Positions 1 to 7,721 of a stretch of DNA of 64,000 nucleotides are shown here, piece by piece. Position 1 is the stretch's first letter. The number at the start of each line of letters is the position of its first letter. Origin of the DNA: Cytobacillus solani (GTDB taxonomy: Bacteria; Bacillota; Bacilli; Bacillales; Cytobacillaceae); the NCBI RefSeq assembly GCF_001420595.1, contig NZ_LJIX01000006.1, forward strand, positions 366,361 through 430,360, given 5' to 3'. The position numbers and the translations under genes were made by a program. Under the pieces are notes generated by a model, which searched no databases, had not been told where the DNA came from, and saw only the letters and a program-made list of their open reading frames with translations.

Positions 1-2
1 GT

Positions 3-722
3 CTATATCAAATAATGGGCACAGAAACCATGGAATCCCCGCATATTTTGTTTGGAACACTGAAGCAAGAGAGTCAAGTAAGAATGGCTGTTGCATTGGA
101 TGAAGCATTTCATTTCTACTACCCCGAAAATTTAGAGCTGTTAGAGCACTATGGAGCGGAGCTCGTCTTTTTCTCCCCGCTTAAAGGGGAACAGGTCCCT
201 CCAGATGTACATGGTCTATATATTGGTGGTGGATTTCCGGAGGAATTTGCAGCAGCTTTATCAGTGCAAAATGATGTCCTCCTATCTGTTCGGGAGGCTA
301 TCCAAAGTGGGATGCCTACGGTAGCAGAATGCGGCGGATTCATGTTCTTGTCCGAATCGATTGAAACGGTTGGCGGAGAGGAATATCCGATGGTTGGCAT
401 GATTCCTGGCAGGGTGAAGATGCGTACGAAGCTTGCCGCACTTGGTTATCGGGATGTAACGGGAATGGACAAGAATTACTTAATTGGACCGAATGACCGG
501 GCAAGAGGACATGAGTTTCATTACTCAACTTTCGAGTCATCTCAGGAATTTACTTCAGCATATACTACAACTGGGTCAAGAGGGACAAAGCAAGAAGGCT
601 TCTTATTAAATAATCTTGTAGCCGGCTATACACATATCCATTTTGGTTCCGCGCCAGAACTCGTACAGCGCTGGGTGGAACAGTGTATGGTGTTTAAAAA
701 CAGGGATTTTCAGCGCATATAA
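3..722 (+). CDS. Cobyrinate a,c-diamide synthase, C-terminal part (5' truncated by window edge)
   Basis: This is the glutamine amidotransferase half of a CbiA/CobB-type enzyme, which amidates the a and c side chains of cobyrinate during cobalamin synthesis in the cytosol. The frame is open to the left window edge, so the N-terminal ATP-binding domain lies outside. Visible marks are the ALDEAFHFYYPEN entry strand, the GGGFPEE turn, the class I amidotransferase cysteine in VAECGGFMFL and the C-terminal His in THIHFGS. It ends just before a hairpin terminator. Being the last gene on this strand here, it is probably the end of a cob/cbi operon. The family is certain; whether the substrate is cobyrinate or hydrogenobyrinate cannot be told. 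Confidence 0.9.
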   Translation, partial: LYQIMGTETMESPHILFGTLKQESQVRMAVALDEAFHFYYPENLELLEHYGAELVFFSPLKGEQVPPDVHGLYIGGGFPEEFAAALSVQNDVLLSVREAIQSGMPTVAECGGFMFLSESIETVGGEEYPMVGMIPGRVKMRTKLAALGYRDVTGMDKNYLIGPNDRARGHEFHYSTFESSQEFTSAYTTTGSRGTKQEGFLLNNLVAGYTHIHFGSAPELVQRWVEQCMVFKNRDFQRI

Positions 723-751
723 TATATCTAATAGTTTGATATTTTAAAAAG

Positions 752-797
752 AAGAAGCAGGTTCCCAATAAGGGTTAACCTGCTTCTAGATTTTTGT
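752..797 (+). terminator. Intrinsic terminator after the cobyrinate synthase gene
   Basis: The stem pairs AGAAGCAGGTT with AACCTGCTTCT and is followed by AGATTTTTG. It overlaps the 3' end of the opposing GGDEF pseudogene, so it may also stop that transcript. Confidence 0.75.
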
Positions 798-1380
798 ATA
801 GACCTGCACTTGATTTCGTCCATTTCTTTTTACTAAATACAAAGCCTGATCGGCTTTATTCAAAAGCTGATAAAGTGTCTCCTCTGCATCTATCGTAGCC
901 TCAGCAACCCCCATACTTAAAGTAACTGAAATATCGCCCTGATCAGTAATCAGAGGCTGTGCCTCTACAGACTTGCGCATCTGATTAGCTAAATCTTCAC
1001 CTTCAATTTCTGTTCCGTCCTTTAGTGCAAGAACAAACTCTTCTCCGCCATATCGGGCAAACAGCATGTCTTCCTTCAATTGTGATTGTCAAACCTTTAC
1101 TGTGCATGTATAAGCAATTGATCACCAACAGAATGGCCATAGGTATCATTCACTCTTTTAAAATACTCAATATCAATCAAAATATCGTAAATGGCGCTGA
1201 AGCCTTCTTTGCTACAGCAAACGCTTGCTCACATTTCTGGAAAAAGGCACGACGATTATAAACTTTTGTTAGGTCATCATAGTATGCTTGATGCTCTAGC
1301 TCCATCTGCAGTCTTTTTAGTTCCGTGATATCGGTATATAAGCTGTTAACTGCGAATGCACGATGGATACCTCTTTTTTG
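786..1380 (-). pseudogene. Decayed diguanylate cyclase (PAS end + GGDEF domain)
   Basis: Read on the minus strand, the fragment begins in a PAS C-terminus (ending in TDITELKRLQMEL), then YYDDLTKVYNRRAFF, IEYFKRVNDTYGHSVGDQLL and finally RYGGEEF with NKADQALYLVKRNGRNQV. Together these give a full GGDEF domain with an intact GGEEF active-site signature. The pieces lie in three different frames: a shift near 1180, a second near 1100, and a TGA stop just before the final segment. The 97-codon open frame at the 3' end is only the tail. Upstream a stop codon (TAG at 1381-1383) closes the frame, so the sensory N-terminus is gone. It once made c-di-GMP; as written it cannot. Confidence 0.85.
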
Positions 1381-1530
1381 CTAACGATTTATACTTTAAT
1401 GTAGCATATTTAAAAATAAATGTGGATGCTGTCTTTTTCCTATCTGTATCAATACGGTTACTATAAATGAGGAGAGATATAAATGATACTAATTACTGAA
1501 TATTTTATCAACAAGTGACATCTAGTATTT

Positions 1531-1656
1531 GTTCAATATATCGACGATAATGGCGAATATATTTGTATTAGCGGCGAATATATCGAAGCTGACGGCCAAT
1601 ATACTCGAATGTTTGGCGAATATATCCATTGCGACGACGAATATTGGACATTCACA
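1531..1656. repeat. Six-unit array of a 21-bp-period GGCGAATATAT repeat
   Basis: Units start at 1531, 1552, 1573, 1594, 1615 and 1636, exactly 21 bp apart. The core GGCGAATATAT is conserved (the first and third units vary) and is followed by about 10 variable bases. The last unit reads GACGAATATTGGACATTC, which contains the reverse complement of the TGTCCAATAT that opens the second array at 4815. Apart from this array and a hairpin, the gene-free stretch 1381-1879 shows nothing else I can name. The unit length makes one frame open from 1519 to 1735, but that frame has no start codon or ribosome binding site. Confidence 0.85.
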
Positions 1657-1742
1657 AGTTCCACTAGTTTAAGAATTAAGGGAAGAACCCCATTTAATTT
1701 GCAACAATGTTTGCGAAAACAGCCAATAGTTAAGTAAACAAA

Positions 1743-1771
1743 AAGGAGACTGGAGAATCCAGTCTCCTATA
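1743..1771 (-). terminator. Hairpin, best read as a minus-strand terminator
   Basis: A perfect stem AGGAGACTGG/CCAGTCTCCT has five A residues on its left flank. On the minus strand it is therefore followed by TTTTTG. No minus-strand gene upstream of it is visible, so it may be left over from the lost part of the diguanylate cyclase locus. Confidence 0.45.
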
Positions 1772-1840
1772 TTCATGCCAATTTTAAAATGTGGTTGCTT
1801 TATTATATGGAAAAAAATAATAATAAATGATTCACAATAG

Positions 1841-1853
1841 TGTATGTTATACA
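1841..1853. promoter_or_regulatory. Palindrome at the PadR gene promoter, candidate operator
   Basis: TGTATGTTATACA is a perfect dyad around GTT and overlaps a TATAAT-like run (ACAGTATAAT, 1851-1860). It lies about 25 bp before the PadR start. PadR proteins usually repress their own operon, so this is a likely autoregulatory site. That is inference from position and symmetry. Confidence 0.4.
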
Positions 1854-1879
1854 GTATAATAAAAACAGGAGTTGATGAC

Positions 1880-2227
1880 ATGAGTGAAGCAAATGAACAT
1901 TTAGATAAGCTAATGCAGGAATTAAGACGCGGCACATTAACAATTGGAGTCTTAAGTCAGCTTTATGAACCACAATATGGATATTCTCTCGTAGCCTCTT
2001 TAGAAGAAAAGGATTTTCATGTGGAAGCAGGAACGCTGTATCCCTTGCTACGCAGGCTAGAAAAACAAGGTCTTTTGGAAAGTGAATGGGATACAAATGA
2101 AACAAGGCCCCGGAAATATTACCTTTTGAGTGATAGTGGGAAGGTGGTTTTTGAACAGCTTGTTGTTGAATGGAAGGATATGGTGAATAGTTTAGATAAT
2201 TTGCTTAAAAACAAAGGGGGATCATAA
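1880..2227 (+). CDS. PadR family transcriptional repressor
   Basis: A 115-residue winged-helix protein. The PadR signature covers residues ~10-80: LTIGVLSQLYEPQYGYSLV, then AGTLYPLLRRLEKQGLLESEW and RPRKYYLLSDSGK, followed by a C-terminal dimerisation helix. The ATG at 1880 is preferred over an upstream in-frame ATG because AGGAG lies 7 bases before it. It stops one base before the next gene, a membrane protein with an N-terminal HAAS domain. This PadR/HAAS pairing recurs in Firmicutes, where the repressor controls the membrane partner. The inducing signal is unknown. Confidence 0.9.
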   Translation: MSEANEHLDKLMQELRRGTLTIGVLSQLYEPQYGYSLVASLEEKDFHVEAGTLYPLLRRLEKQGLLESEWDTNETRPRKYYLLSDSGKVVFEQLVVEWKDMVNSLDNLLKNKGGS

Positions 2228-2228
2228 A

Positions 2229-3242
2229 ATGGAGATGATCGAACGGTATGTATACGCTGTTACTCAATTATTACCGCAATCTCAGAGAGAGGACATCGCA
2301 AAGGAGCTTCGCAGCCTTATTGAGGATATGCTCGATGAACGAGTACAAGATGGCAAAGTAACAGAAAAAGATGTGGAAGAAGTATTATTAGAACTAGGCG
2401 AACCACGGAAATTAGCAAATAAATATCGAGGAACGAACCGATATTTAATCGGCCCAGAATTATTTGACCATTATGTTATGGTGTTGAAAATTGCTTTAAT
2501 TGCTTCAAGTGCAGTCATGGGTGTTTCATTTATTATTGGGATCATTTTGGATCCACCATCTATATTACAAACGTTTATCTCATTTATTATATCTTTAGTA
2601 ACTGGATTACCAATGGCTTTTGGATGGACGACGTTTGCTTTTGCAGTCATTCAATTTGCAGGCAATACACATCTTAAGAAGAAAGAGCTGCAACCAAAGC
2701 GTAGTTGGAAACCCTCAGATTTACCACCAGTTCCTCATCCAAAAGGACGGGTAAAAAGAGGAGAAGCGATAACCGGAATCGTTTTCTATATTATATGTAT
2801 TGCGGTTTTCGTTTTTTCCAGTGAGTACTTTGGTGTATGGTTTTTTGAAAATGGAAAGTTTAAAGAGGTAATTCCATTCTTTAATGAAGAGTATTATGGC
2901 TACTACCTGCTATTTATCCTGCTGATTTTCGGTTTTGGTATTATAAAAGAATGTTTGAAAATGGTTTATGGCAGATGGACGATGCAACTTGTTTTATTTA
3001 CAGCTGTCGTCAATATCATTTCAATTATTGGTTTGATCTTTGTTATTGCTGAACCGGCCGTTTGGAATCCAAACTTCATGACTCAATTGGTAGAAAGCGG
3101 CCAACTAGTTCCACACAGCGATGCATTTAAGACAATAGGTATTATTTGGGAACAAGCAACATTATGGCTGCTTATTCTATTCTTATTTGCATTAGTGTGG
3201 GACATCATTGATGGCTTTATTAGAGTAAGGAAAAGCAGATAA
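2229..3242 (+). CDS. Membrane protein with N-terminal HAAS signalling domain
   Basis: A 337-residue protein. Residues 1-65 form the cytosolic HAAS/DUF1700-like helical domain: ERYVYAVTQLLPQSQREDIAKEL, then VTEKDVEEVLLELGEPRKLANKY. The rest carries about six hydrophobic segments (near 85-105, 112-140, 180-205, 222-240, 250-275, 305-325). It follows PadR directly with a GGGGG ribosome binding site and is certainly co-transcribed. HAAS domains in this setting are linked to membrane-stress or envelope responses controlled by the PadR partner, but no catalytic residues are visible and the function is open. Confidence 0.8.
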   Translation: MEMIERYVYAVTQLLPQSQREDIAKELRSLIEDMLDERVQDGKVTEKDVEEVLLELGEPRKLANKYRGTNRYLIGPELFDHYVMVLKIALIASSAVMGVSFIIGIILDPPSILQTFISFIISLVTGLPMAFGWTTFAFAVIQFAGNTHLKKKELQPKRSWKPSDLPPVPHPKGRVKRGEAITGIVFYIICIAVFVFSSEYFGVWFFENGKFKEVIPFFNEEYYGYYLLFILLIFGFGIIKECLKMVYGRWTMQLVLFTAVVNIISIIGLIFVIAEPAVWNPNFMTQLVESGQLVPHSDAFKTIGIIWEQATLWLLILFLFALVWDIIDGFIRVRKSR

Positions 3243-3256
3243 CATCTGATTATTAA

Positions 3257-3295
3257 TAAAGTACAGTGGATGTATTTGAGCCATTGTACTTTTTA
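3257..3295 (+). terminator. Terminator of the PadR-HAAS operon
   Basis: The stem pairs AAAGTACAGTGG with CCATTGTACTTT and is followed by TTTTAT. The solo repeat TGTGTTTGTCCAATATATC begins right behind it. Confidence 0.8.
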
Positions 3296-3314
3296 TGTGT
3301 TTGTCCAATATATC
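3296..3314. repeat. Solo copy of the array-boundary element
   Basis: TGTGTTTGTCCAATATATC matches 17 bases of the left boundary of the second GGCGAATATAT array (4809-4825). In both places it directly follows an intrinsic terminator. No GGCGAATAT units follow here, so this may be a boundary without its array. Confidence 0.6.
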
Positions 3315-3495
3315 AGAGGTGTGGTAAACCTAAAATGAAAATTACAGATACTTAATTTATTTTCAATTGTAGTATTATTAGGGAGCTAGGTTTTCATCAC
3401 TTATGTGAGATTGAAGGAGTAGCATGAAATAAGATAGACTGAACTAGGGCTGATTGCTTTAGGTGACAGCACTATTTATAAAAATAGGAGGTCGA

Positions 3496-3999
3496 ATGAT
3501 GGATAATAACGATATATTAATTCGCTTGCGATATGCGTTAGAAATAAAAAATAAAGAAATGGCAGAAATATTTAAACTTGGTGATATGGAGGTAACAGTA
3601 CCAGAGGTAGTAAAAATTCTCACTAAGGTTGATGATGAATTTGAGGATGATAGCGACAGCCAAATAAAATGCAGCAACAGTATGTTGGATGCATTTTTAA
3701 ATGGGCTCATTATTTATAAGAGAGGGAGACAAGATCCGAAACCAGGCCAGCCTGATAAACCAGAACCGTCTTTTACACGTAGCCCAAATATGAATAATAT
3801 CTTATTAAAGAAAGTCAAAATAGCGCTGGCACTAACGACTGAGGATATGCTGGAAATCTTTGATAATGCAGGATTAAGGGTAACAAAAGGAGAGCTTGGA
3901 GCGTTATTAAGAAAAGAAGGACATAAGAATTATAAAGTATGCCTAGATAATTTTGCTAGAAACTTCTTAAAAGGTCTAGCTATTAAATACAGGGGTTAA
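3496..3999 (+). CDS. DUF1456 (YehS-like) family protein
   Basis: A 167-residue cytosolic protein with two copies of a ~65-residue helical repeat. The first is at residues ~1-70 (NNDILIRLRYALEIKNKEMAEIFKLG), the second at ~95-165 (NNILLKKVKIALALTTEDMLEIF). Each repeat ends in a segment like AFLNGLIIYKRG or NFLKGLAIKYRG. A charged, proline-rich linker joins them. Length and duplication match the YehS family; the biochemical role of that family is unknown. The ATG at 3496 is chosen because AGGAGG sits 6 bases before it. The next gene follows after 28 bases on the same strand. Confidence 0.85.
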   Translation: MMDNNDILIRLRYALEIKNKEMAEIFKLGDMEVTVPEVVKILTKVDDEFEDDSDSQIKCSNSMLDAFLNGLIIYKRGRQDPKPGQPDKPEPSFTRSPNMNNILLKKVKIALALTTEDMLEIFDNAGLRVTKGELGALLRKEGHKNYKVCLDNFARNFLKGLAIKYRG

Positions 4000-4027
4000 T
4001 GGATTAACGGATTCTATAGGTGATGAC

Positions 4028-4735
4028 ATGACACATACTTACTTAGGTGCAACTATCCATTATGAGATAAAGTACAAAAACCGAACCTCCATTGGAATCA
4101 TGATAGATGGATATGGAAATATTGAAGTCCAGGCTCCGAAAGGAACACCTGATGAAAAAGTAATCAAGGTATTAGAGGCAAACTGGGATCTTATTAGGCG
4201 AAAAGTAAAAGAAAAGAAGGAAATACTGAATGGGCCGAAGGAAAAGGTCTATAAGAATGACGAGAACTTTCTTTTTTTAGGAAATACCTACCCGATAAAG
4301 ATCTTCCAAGATATAAATATTTCGAATGACCATATTGTATTTGAAGAAGATAAGCTAAATATATATGTTAAGCAGCTAGATGAAGATAAAATCAGACAAA
4401 CATTGAAACGATTTTATTATCAGAAGTGTAAGGCATTAGTAGAAAAGAGTATCTCATCTTATCAAAAAAACTTTAAAACAAAACCAAGATCTATCCGTAT
4501 TTCTGATAGTAAAAATACGTGGGGAACCTGTGACTCTGAACACCGATTAACATTTAATTGGAGGCTAGCAATGGCGCCCCCTGAGGTTATTAACTATGTC
4601 GTTGTTCATGAAATGTGTCACATGGTCCATCTGAATCACGACCGTTCCTTCTGGCGTCTTGTAGGGAAAATAATGCCCGACTATAAAGAAAAAGAGAACT
4701 GGTTGGCATTATCCAACTGGGAAATGACTGTGTAG
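4028..4735 (+). CDS. YgjP-type M48-like zinc metallopeptidase (DUF45)
   Basis: A 235-residue cytosolic protein. The zinc site HEMCHMVHLNHDRSFW is complete near residues 194-209: two His and the catalytic Glu in HExxH, with a third His in NHDRSFW. The preceding SKNTWGTCDSEHRLTFNWRLAMAP segment is typical of the family. The N-terminal half is a beta-rich domain (YEIKYKNRTSIGIMID). Proteins of this type sit near SprT and WLM peptidases and are often found beside restriction genes, but no restriction gene is nearby. It is probably co-transcribed with the DUF1456 gene. Substrate unknown. Confidence 0.88.
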   Translation: MTHTYLGATIHYEIKYKNRTSIGIMIDGYGNIEVQAPKGTPDEKVIKVLEANWDLIRRKVKEKKEILNGPKEKVYKNDENFLFLGNTYPIKIFQDINISNDHIVFEEDKLNIYVKQLDEDKIRQTLKRFYYQKCKALVEKSISSYQKNFKTKPRSIRISDSKNTWGTCDSEHRLTFNWRLAMAPPEVINYVVVHEMCHMVHLNHDRSFWRLVGKIMPDYKEKENWLALSNWEMTV

Positions 4736-4775
4736 CAGGACAAGCTGTGAGAGAAATCAATCACAATAGTGACAA

Positions 4776-4809
4776 AAATGAGCTTAGTTTATTACTAAGT
4801 TCATTTTTT
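4776..4809 (+). terminator. Terminator after the metallopeptidase gene
   Basis: The stem AATGAGCTTAGT/ACTAAGTTCATT, with one mismatch, is followed by TTTTTTG. The second repeat array starts immediately after the T-run. Confidence 0.75.
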
Positions 4810-4890
4810 GTGTTTGTCCAATATAAAAGGTTAACGGCGAATATACTTTGATGGACGGCGAATATATTAGTGATAACGGCGAATATATCG
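4809..4890. repeat. Second GGCGAATATAT array (boundary + three units)
   Basis: TGTGTTTGTCCAATATA at 4809-4825 is followed by units starting at 4836, 4857 and 4878, again exactly 21 bp apart. Each begins GGCGAATATA. The array lies between the metallopeptidase terminator and the 3' end of the minus-strand MerR gene, so it is flanked by two transcript ends. Confidence 0.85.
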
Positions 4891-4924
4891 TTTTTTGCAA
4901 ACACAATGCATGTAACCGGCATAA

Positions 4925-5641
4925 TTATTCTCTCTTTGCCTGCTCCTTTCTTGTTAATTCCACATATTTCATTAATTCAGTTATCCCTTCAAACTGAATC
5001 ATTAGCTGACTGTTCAATTTTTCTTTTGCAAGCTGAAAGGATTGTTCGAGTTGTGTATAATTTTTTGTGTCTAGGTTATCTAAAAGTTTTTTCATATGTT
5101 CAATATAATAGATCGTTTTTCTTAAACTGCTAATGACTAATATCTTTCTTAATTCTTGAATGGTGAACACTCGATAGCCATTTTCATTATTTCTTTCTGA
5201 ATGAATTAATCCTTCCTTTTCCCAATGTCTGATAGAAGATGTATTAACCCCAGCCATTTCTGCAACTTCTCCAATGCTCATTTTATCCGTCAATGTAACA
5301 TTTTTATATTTAGGAAAATCCGTGCTTTTTATCATCAAAAGTATTTCGTCCACCCGCTGTTTTTCTACTTCAATTTTGTATTGCTGGTTATTTATTAACC
5401 AGAGTGCTTGCCCAATATCACCAGTTTTAATTTTTCTCATTGCTTCATAAACAACGGGAATCTCATACCCTTTCAATAATGCTCTTATCGTAATGAAAGT
5501 TTGGAAATGGATAGGCAGATAGTTTCTATGATTGCTTTGTGTCCTTGGTACATCTGGAATTAGATTTTGTTCTTCATATCGCCTTAGAGTGGTTGTACTA
5601 ACATTGAGCTGATTAGCAATTTGCGCCGGTGTATATTTCAT
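4925..5641 (-). CDS. Transcriptional regulator with two MerR-type helix-turn-helix domains
   Basis: A 238-residue protein. A first MerR HTH is at residues 1-70 (YTPAQIANQLNVSTTTLRRYEEQNLIP) and a complete second one at ~118-185 (MSIGEVAEMAGVNTSSIRHWEKEGLI, then NGYRVFTIQELRKI). A short helical tail follows. No cysteine cluster is present, so metal sensing in the MerR/CueR manner is unlikely. The ribosome binding site AAGGAG lies upstream of the ATG. The gene is divergent from the alpha/beta hydrolase at 5794, with about 150 bp between. It probably controls that gene and itself. Confidence 0.88.
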   Translation of the reverse strand: MKYTPAQIANQLNVSTTTLRRYEEQNLIPDVPRTQSNHRNYLPIHFQTFITIRALLKGYEIPVVYEAMRKIKTGDIGQALWLINNQQYKIEVEKQRVDEILLMIKSTDFPKYKNVTLTDKMSIGEVAEMAGVNTSSIRHWEKEGLIHSERNNENGYRVFTIQELRKILVISSLRKTIYYIEHMKKLLDNLDTKNYTQLEQSFQLAKEKLNSQLMIQFEGITELMKYVELTRKEQAKRE

Positions 5642-5793
5642 ATTTTTACTCCTTATGATTAAAGTAAAACCTTCAAGTGCTACGTTAACTTAAAAACTAT
5701 AAAACACGATGATAACAATAGAAAAAAAGGAAAGACTGAAAGCTTGCATGAAGGTTATATGATATTAGTATAAACACTTGAGGAGTGATTGTA

Positions 5794-6666
5794 TTGAACA
5801 AAGTAGTTAAATTAAACGACGGTTCAGAAATAGAAGTCGGCTTAACGGGGAACTCAAACAATAAAACAATCATGCTGTCGATAGCAAAAAAATCCGTTTT
5901 CGGCCAAGCTGCTGAAACGTTGAAGTTATGGGGAGTAGACCCTGAGCTTGGTAATAAATTTGTTGAAGGATTATCTGACACGTTTCAAGTATTATTCTTT
6001 GATTATGAAGGGCATCGAATGGAACACCCAAATGGAGATAATCTCACACCTGAGACTATTGTAAAAGACTTTTTATTGATCGCTGATGAAATGAAAGTTG
6101 AAAAGTTTGGATACTATGGGTATTCATGGTTGGCTTTAGCTGGATTACAATTGGCTATTAGAACAAATAGACTAGAATGTTTAATTATGGGTGGCTTTCC
6201 GCCAATGGAAGGACCGTATAAAGAAATGATGACAGTCACGAATAAAACCTTTGAACAGGCATTATATAATCAAGATAGTTCTGAAGCTGATCATTCTGAA
6301 CAAATTCTTCCTGAAGAAATAGATTGGGACAATATTCAGGTACAAATGAACCCAGATCAGACGAAACAATTTGTGACGATGTATAAAAGCTTAGTGCAGT
6401 TTCATGATAAAAAAGTCCAAGATCGTTTGTATATTCCTAGACTCACATTTGCAGGAGAAAAGGATACCATTACTTATGGTGAAAACTTTGGAAATGTATC
6501 TGTTGATGTAGTCGGTTTAATCAAAAAAAACAAACGAGAATTGGAACAATTAGGATGGGATGTCGAAATAATAGAAGGCATCAGCATGGACCATACTAAA
6601 GCTATGCAGCCCGATACGGTTTTGCCTTTGATTAAACCGTGGCTAAGTAAAAATCTTTTATCGTAG
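5794..6666 (+). CDS. Alpha/beta hydrolase
   Basis: A 290-residue cytosolic enzyme. The nucleophile elbow is YYGYSWLALAG (Ser near residue 117). The acid is likely in FAGEKDTITYG and the catalytic His in SMDHTKAMQPD. The TTG at 5794 is preferred because AGGAG ends 8 bases before it; an in-frame GTG at 5785 lies inside that ribosome binding site. It is transcribed away from the double-MerR regulator. No close family name is recognised and the substrate is unknown. The 3' end faces a second hydrolase gene across a shared terminator. Confidence 0.82.
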   Translation: MNKVVKLNDGSEIEVGLTGNSNNKTIMLSIAKKSVFGQAAETLKLWGVDPELGNKFVEGLSDTFQVLFFDYEGHRMEHPNGDNLTPETIVKDFLLIADEMKVEKFGYYGYSWLALAGLQLAIRTNRLECLIMGGFPPMEGPYKEMMTVTNKTFEQALYNQDSSEADHSEQILPEEIDWDNIQVQMNPDQTKQFVTMYKSLVQFHDKKVQDRLYIPRLTFAGEKDTITYGENFGNVSVDVVGLIKKNKRELEQLGWDVEIIEGISMDHTKAMQPDTVLPLIKPWLSKNLLS

Positions 6667-6695
6667 TTTGCAGGAACTACAAAAATAGATCAAAG

Positions 6696-6732
6696 AAGGC
6701 GAGGATTCCAAAGGATACTCGCCTTGATTTTT
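6696..6732. terminator. Shared bidirectional terminator between two hydrolase genes
   Basis: The stem AAGGCGAG/CTCGCCTT, with an inner GGAT/ATCC-like pairing, is followed by GATTTTT on the plus strand. The genes converge on it from both sides. Confidence 0.75.
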
Positions 6733-6733
6733 A

Positions 6734-7513
6734 CTATATAAATTGGGTTAATAGCTGGTTTACCTTGTCACGTTCTTCCCAAAAAGGACCATGACCGCTG
6801 TACTGGAATGGAACAAGCTGAGAATTCCTTATTTTTTGATCGAGCTCCTGTGCTTGTGCAAACGGAATCACTTTGTCATGAATCCCATGTATAATTAGGG
6901 TAGGCTTATCTATTTTTGGAAGATCTGCATCCAGCTTTTCATCTCTTAATAGTTTAATAATAGCCGCAGTCGACCAGCCTGCAGCCTCTAACCCCATCTG
7001 GAAAAACCAGTCTGAAAATGAACTTGTTATATATTGAAAGAAAAAGGTATCTGTTATTCCTTGCATCATTTTAGGACGGTCATTTAATGTTTCCTTTAAT
7101 AGGTCTTTTGCTGTTTCTTTTGTAAAGCCAGTCGGAGCTGCAGCGTCAATAAGGACAAGCTTGGAAACTCCGTACCCGCTGTAACGGGACATATAACGAA
7201 TAGCAATTGCTCCCCCAGTAGAATGGCCAACGAGCGAGAAATTGTCAAGTTGAAGCGTGCTAACAATCATTCGGATATCATCTGCCAGCCTATTATAAGT
7301 GTATCCGCTTATCGGTTTATCCGATTTGCCAAAGCCCCTCCAATCTATTCCAATGCAGCGGTAACCCAGTGCTGGAAGAATGTTAAACTGATATTCAAAT
7401 TGTTTATGGCTCAGTGGCCAGCCATGTATAAACACGATTGTCTTGCTGCCTTCTTGATTAATATCTTCCACAAATAAATTTACACCTGGTTCTACAGGAA
7501 CAAAGTATCCCAC
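6734..7513 (-). CDS. Alpha/beta hydrolase (epoxide hydrolase/haloperoxidase-like)
   Basis: A 259-residue enzyme. The oxyanion motif is FIHGWPLSHKQFEYQ, the nucleophile elbow LVGHSTGGAIAIRY (Ser near 102), the acid in HGIHDKVIPF and the His in YSGHGPFWEERD. The arrangement is that of haloperoxidase-type esterases, with Ser rather than Asp as nucleophile, which argues against epoxide hydrolysis. The GTG at 7513 is chosen because GGGGGA lies just upstream. The in-frame ATG at 7534 would put that ribosome binding site inside the coding region. Substrate unknown. Confidence 0.85.
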   Translation of the reverse strand: MGYFVPVEPGVNLFVEDINQEGSKTIVFIHGWPLSHKQFEYQFNILPALGYRCIGIDWRGFGKSDKPISGYTYNRLADDIRMIVSTLQLDNFSLVGHSTGGAIAIRYMSRYSGYGVSKLVLIDAAAPTGFTKETAKDLLKETLNDRPKMMQGITDTFFFQYITSSFSDWFFQMGLEAAGWSTAAIIKLLRDEKLDADLPKIDKPTLIIHGIHDKVIPFAQAQELDQKIRNSQLVPFQYSGHGPFWEERDKVNQLLTQFI

Positions 7514-7721
7514 CACAATTCCCCCGTCATTCATATCGTTTTAAGGTTAAGATATTCATAGCAGGTAACATAGGTGAGTACCTATCTTTGTTGTAGTTCA
7601 ATGAAAACATATATAATTTGGCTATCTCAATAGAAAGATGTTATTTTTGGAGTATTACTAGTTATTTGAACGGATTTATATACATATATTAAGAAATCAT
7701 TAAATAGAGGGAATGGATCGA

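Noticed and set aside
1519-1735. A 72-codon open frame running through the first 21-bp repeat array (GEYI-like heptads)
   Set aside because: It has no start codon near its 5' end and no ribosome binding site. Openness follows from a 21-bp period without stop codons.
1669-2105. Minus-strand open frames overlapping the PadR gene
   Set aside because: They are antisense shadows; PadR on the plus strand has family motifs and a ribosome binding site.
1531-4890. The 21-bp arrays as a CRISPR array
   Set aside because: The conserved core is only ~11 bp with 10-bp gaps, and no cas gene is in the window.
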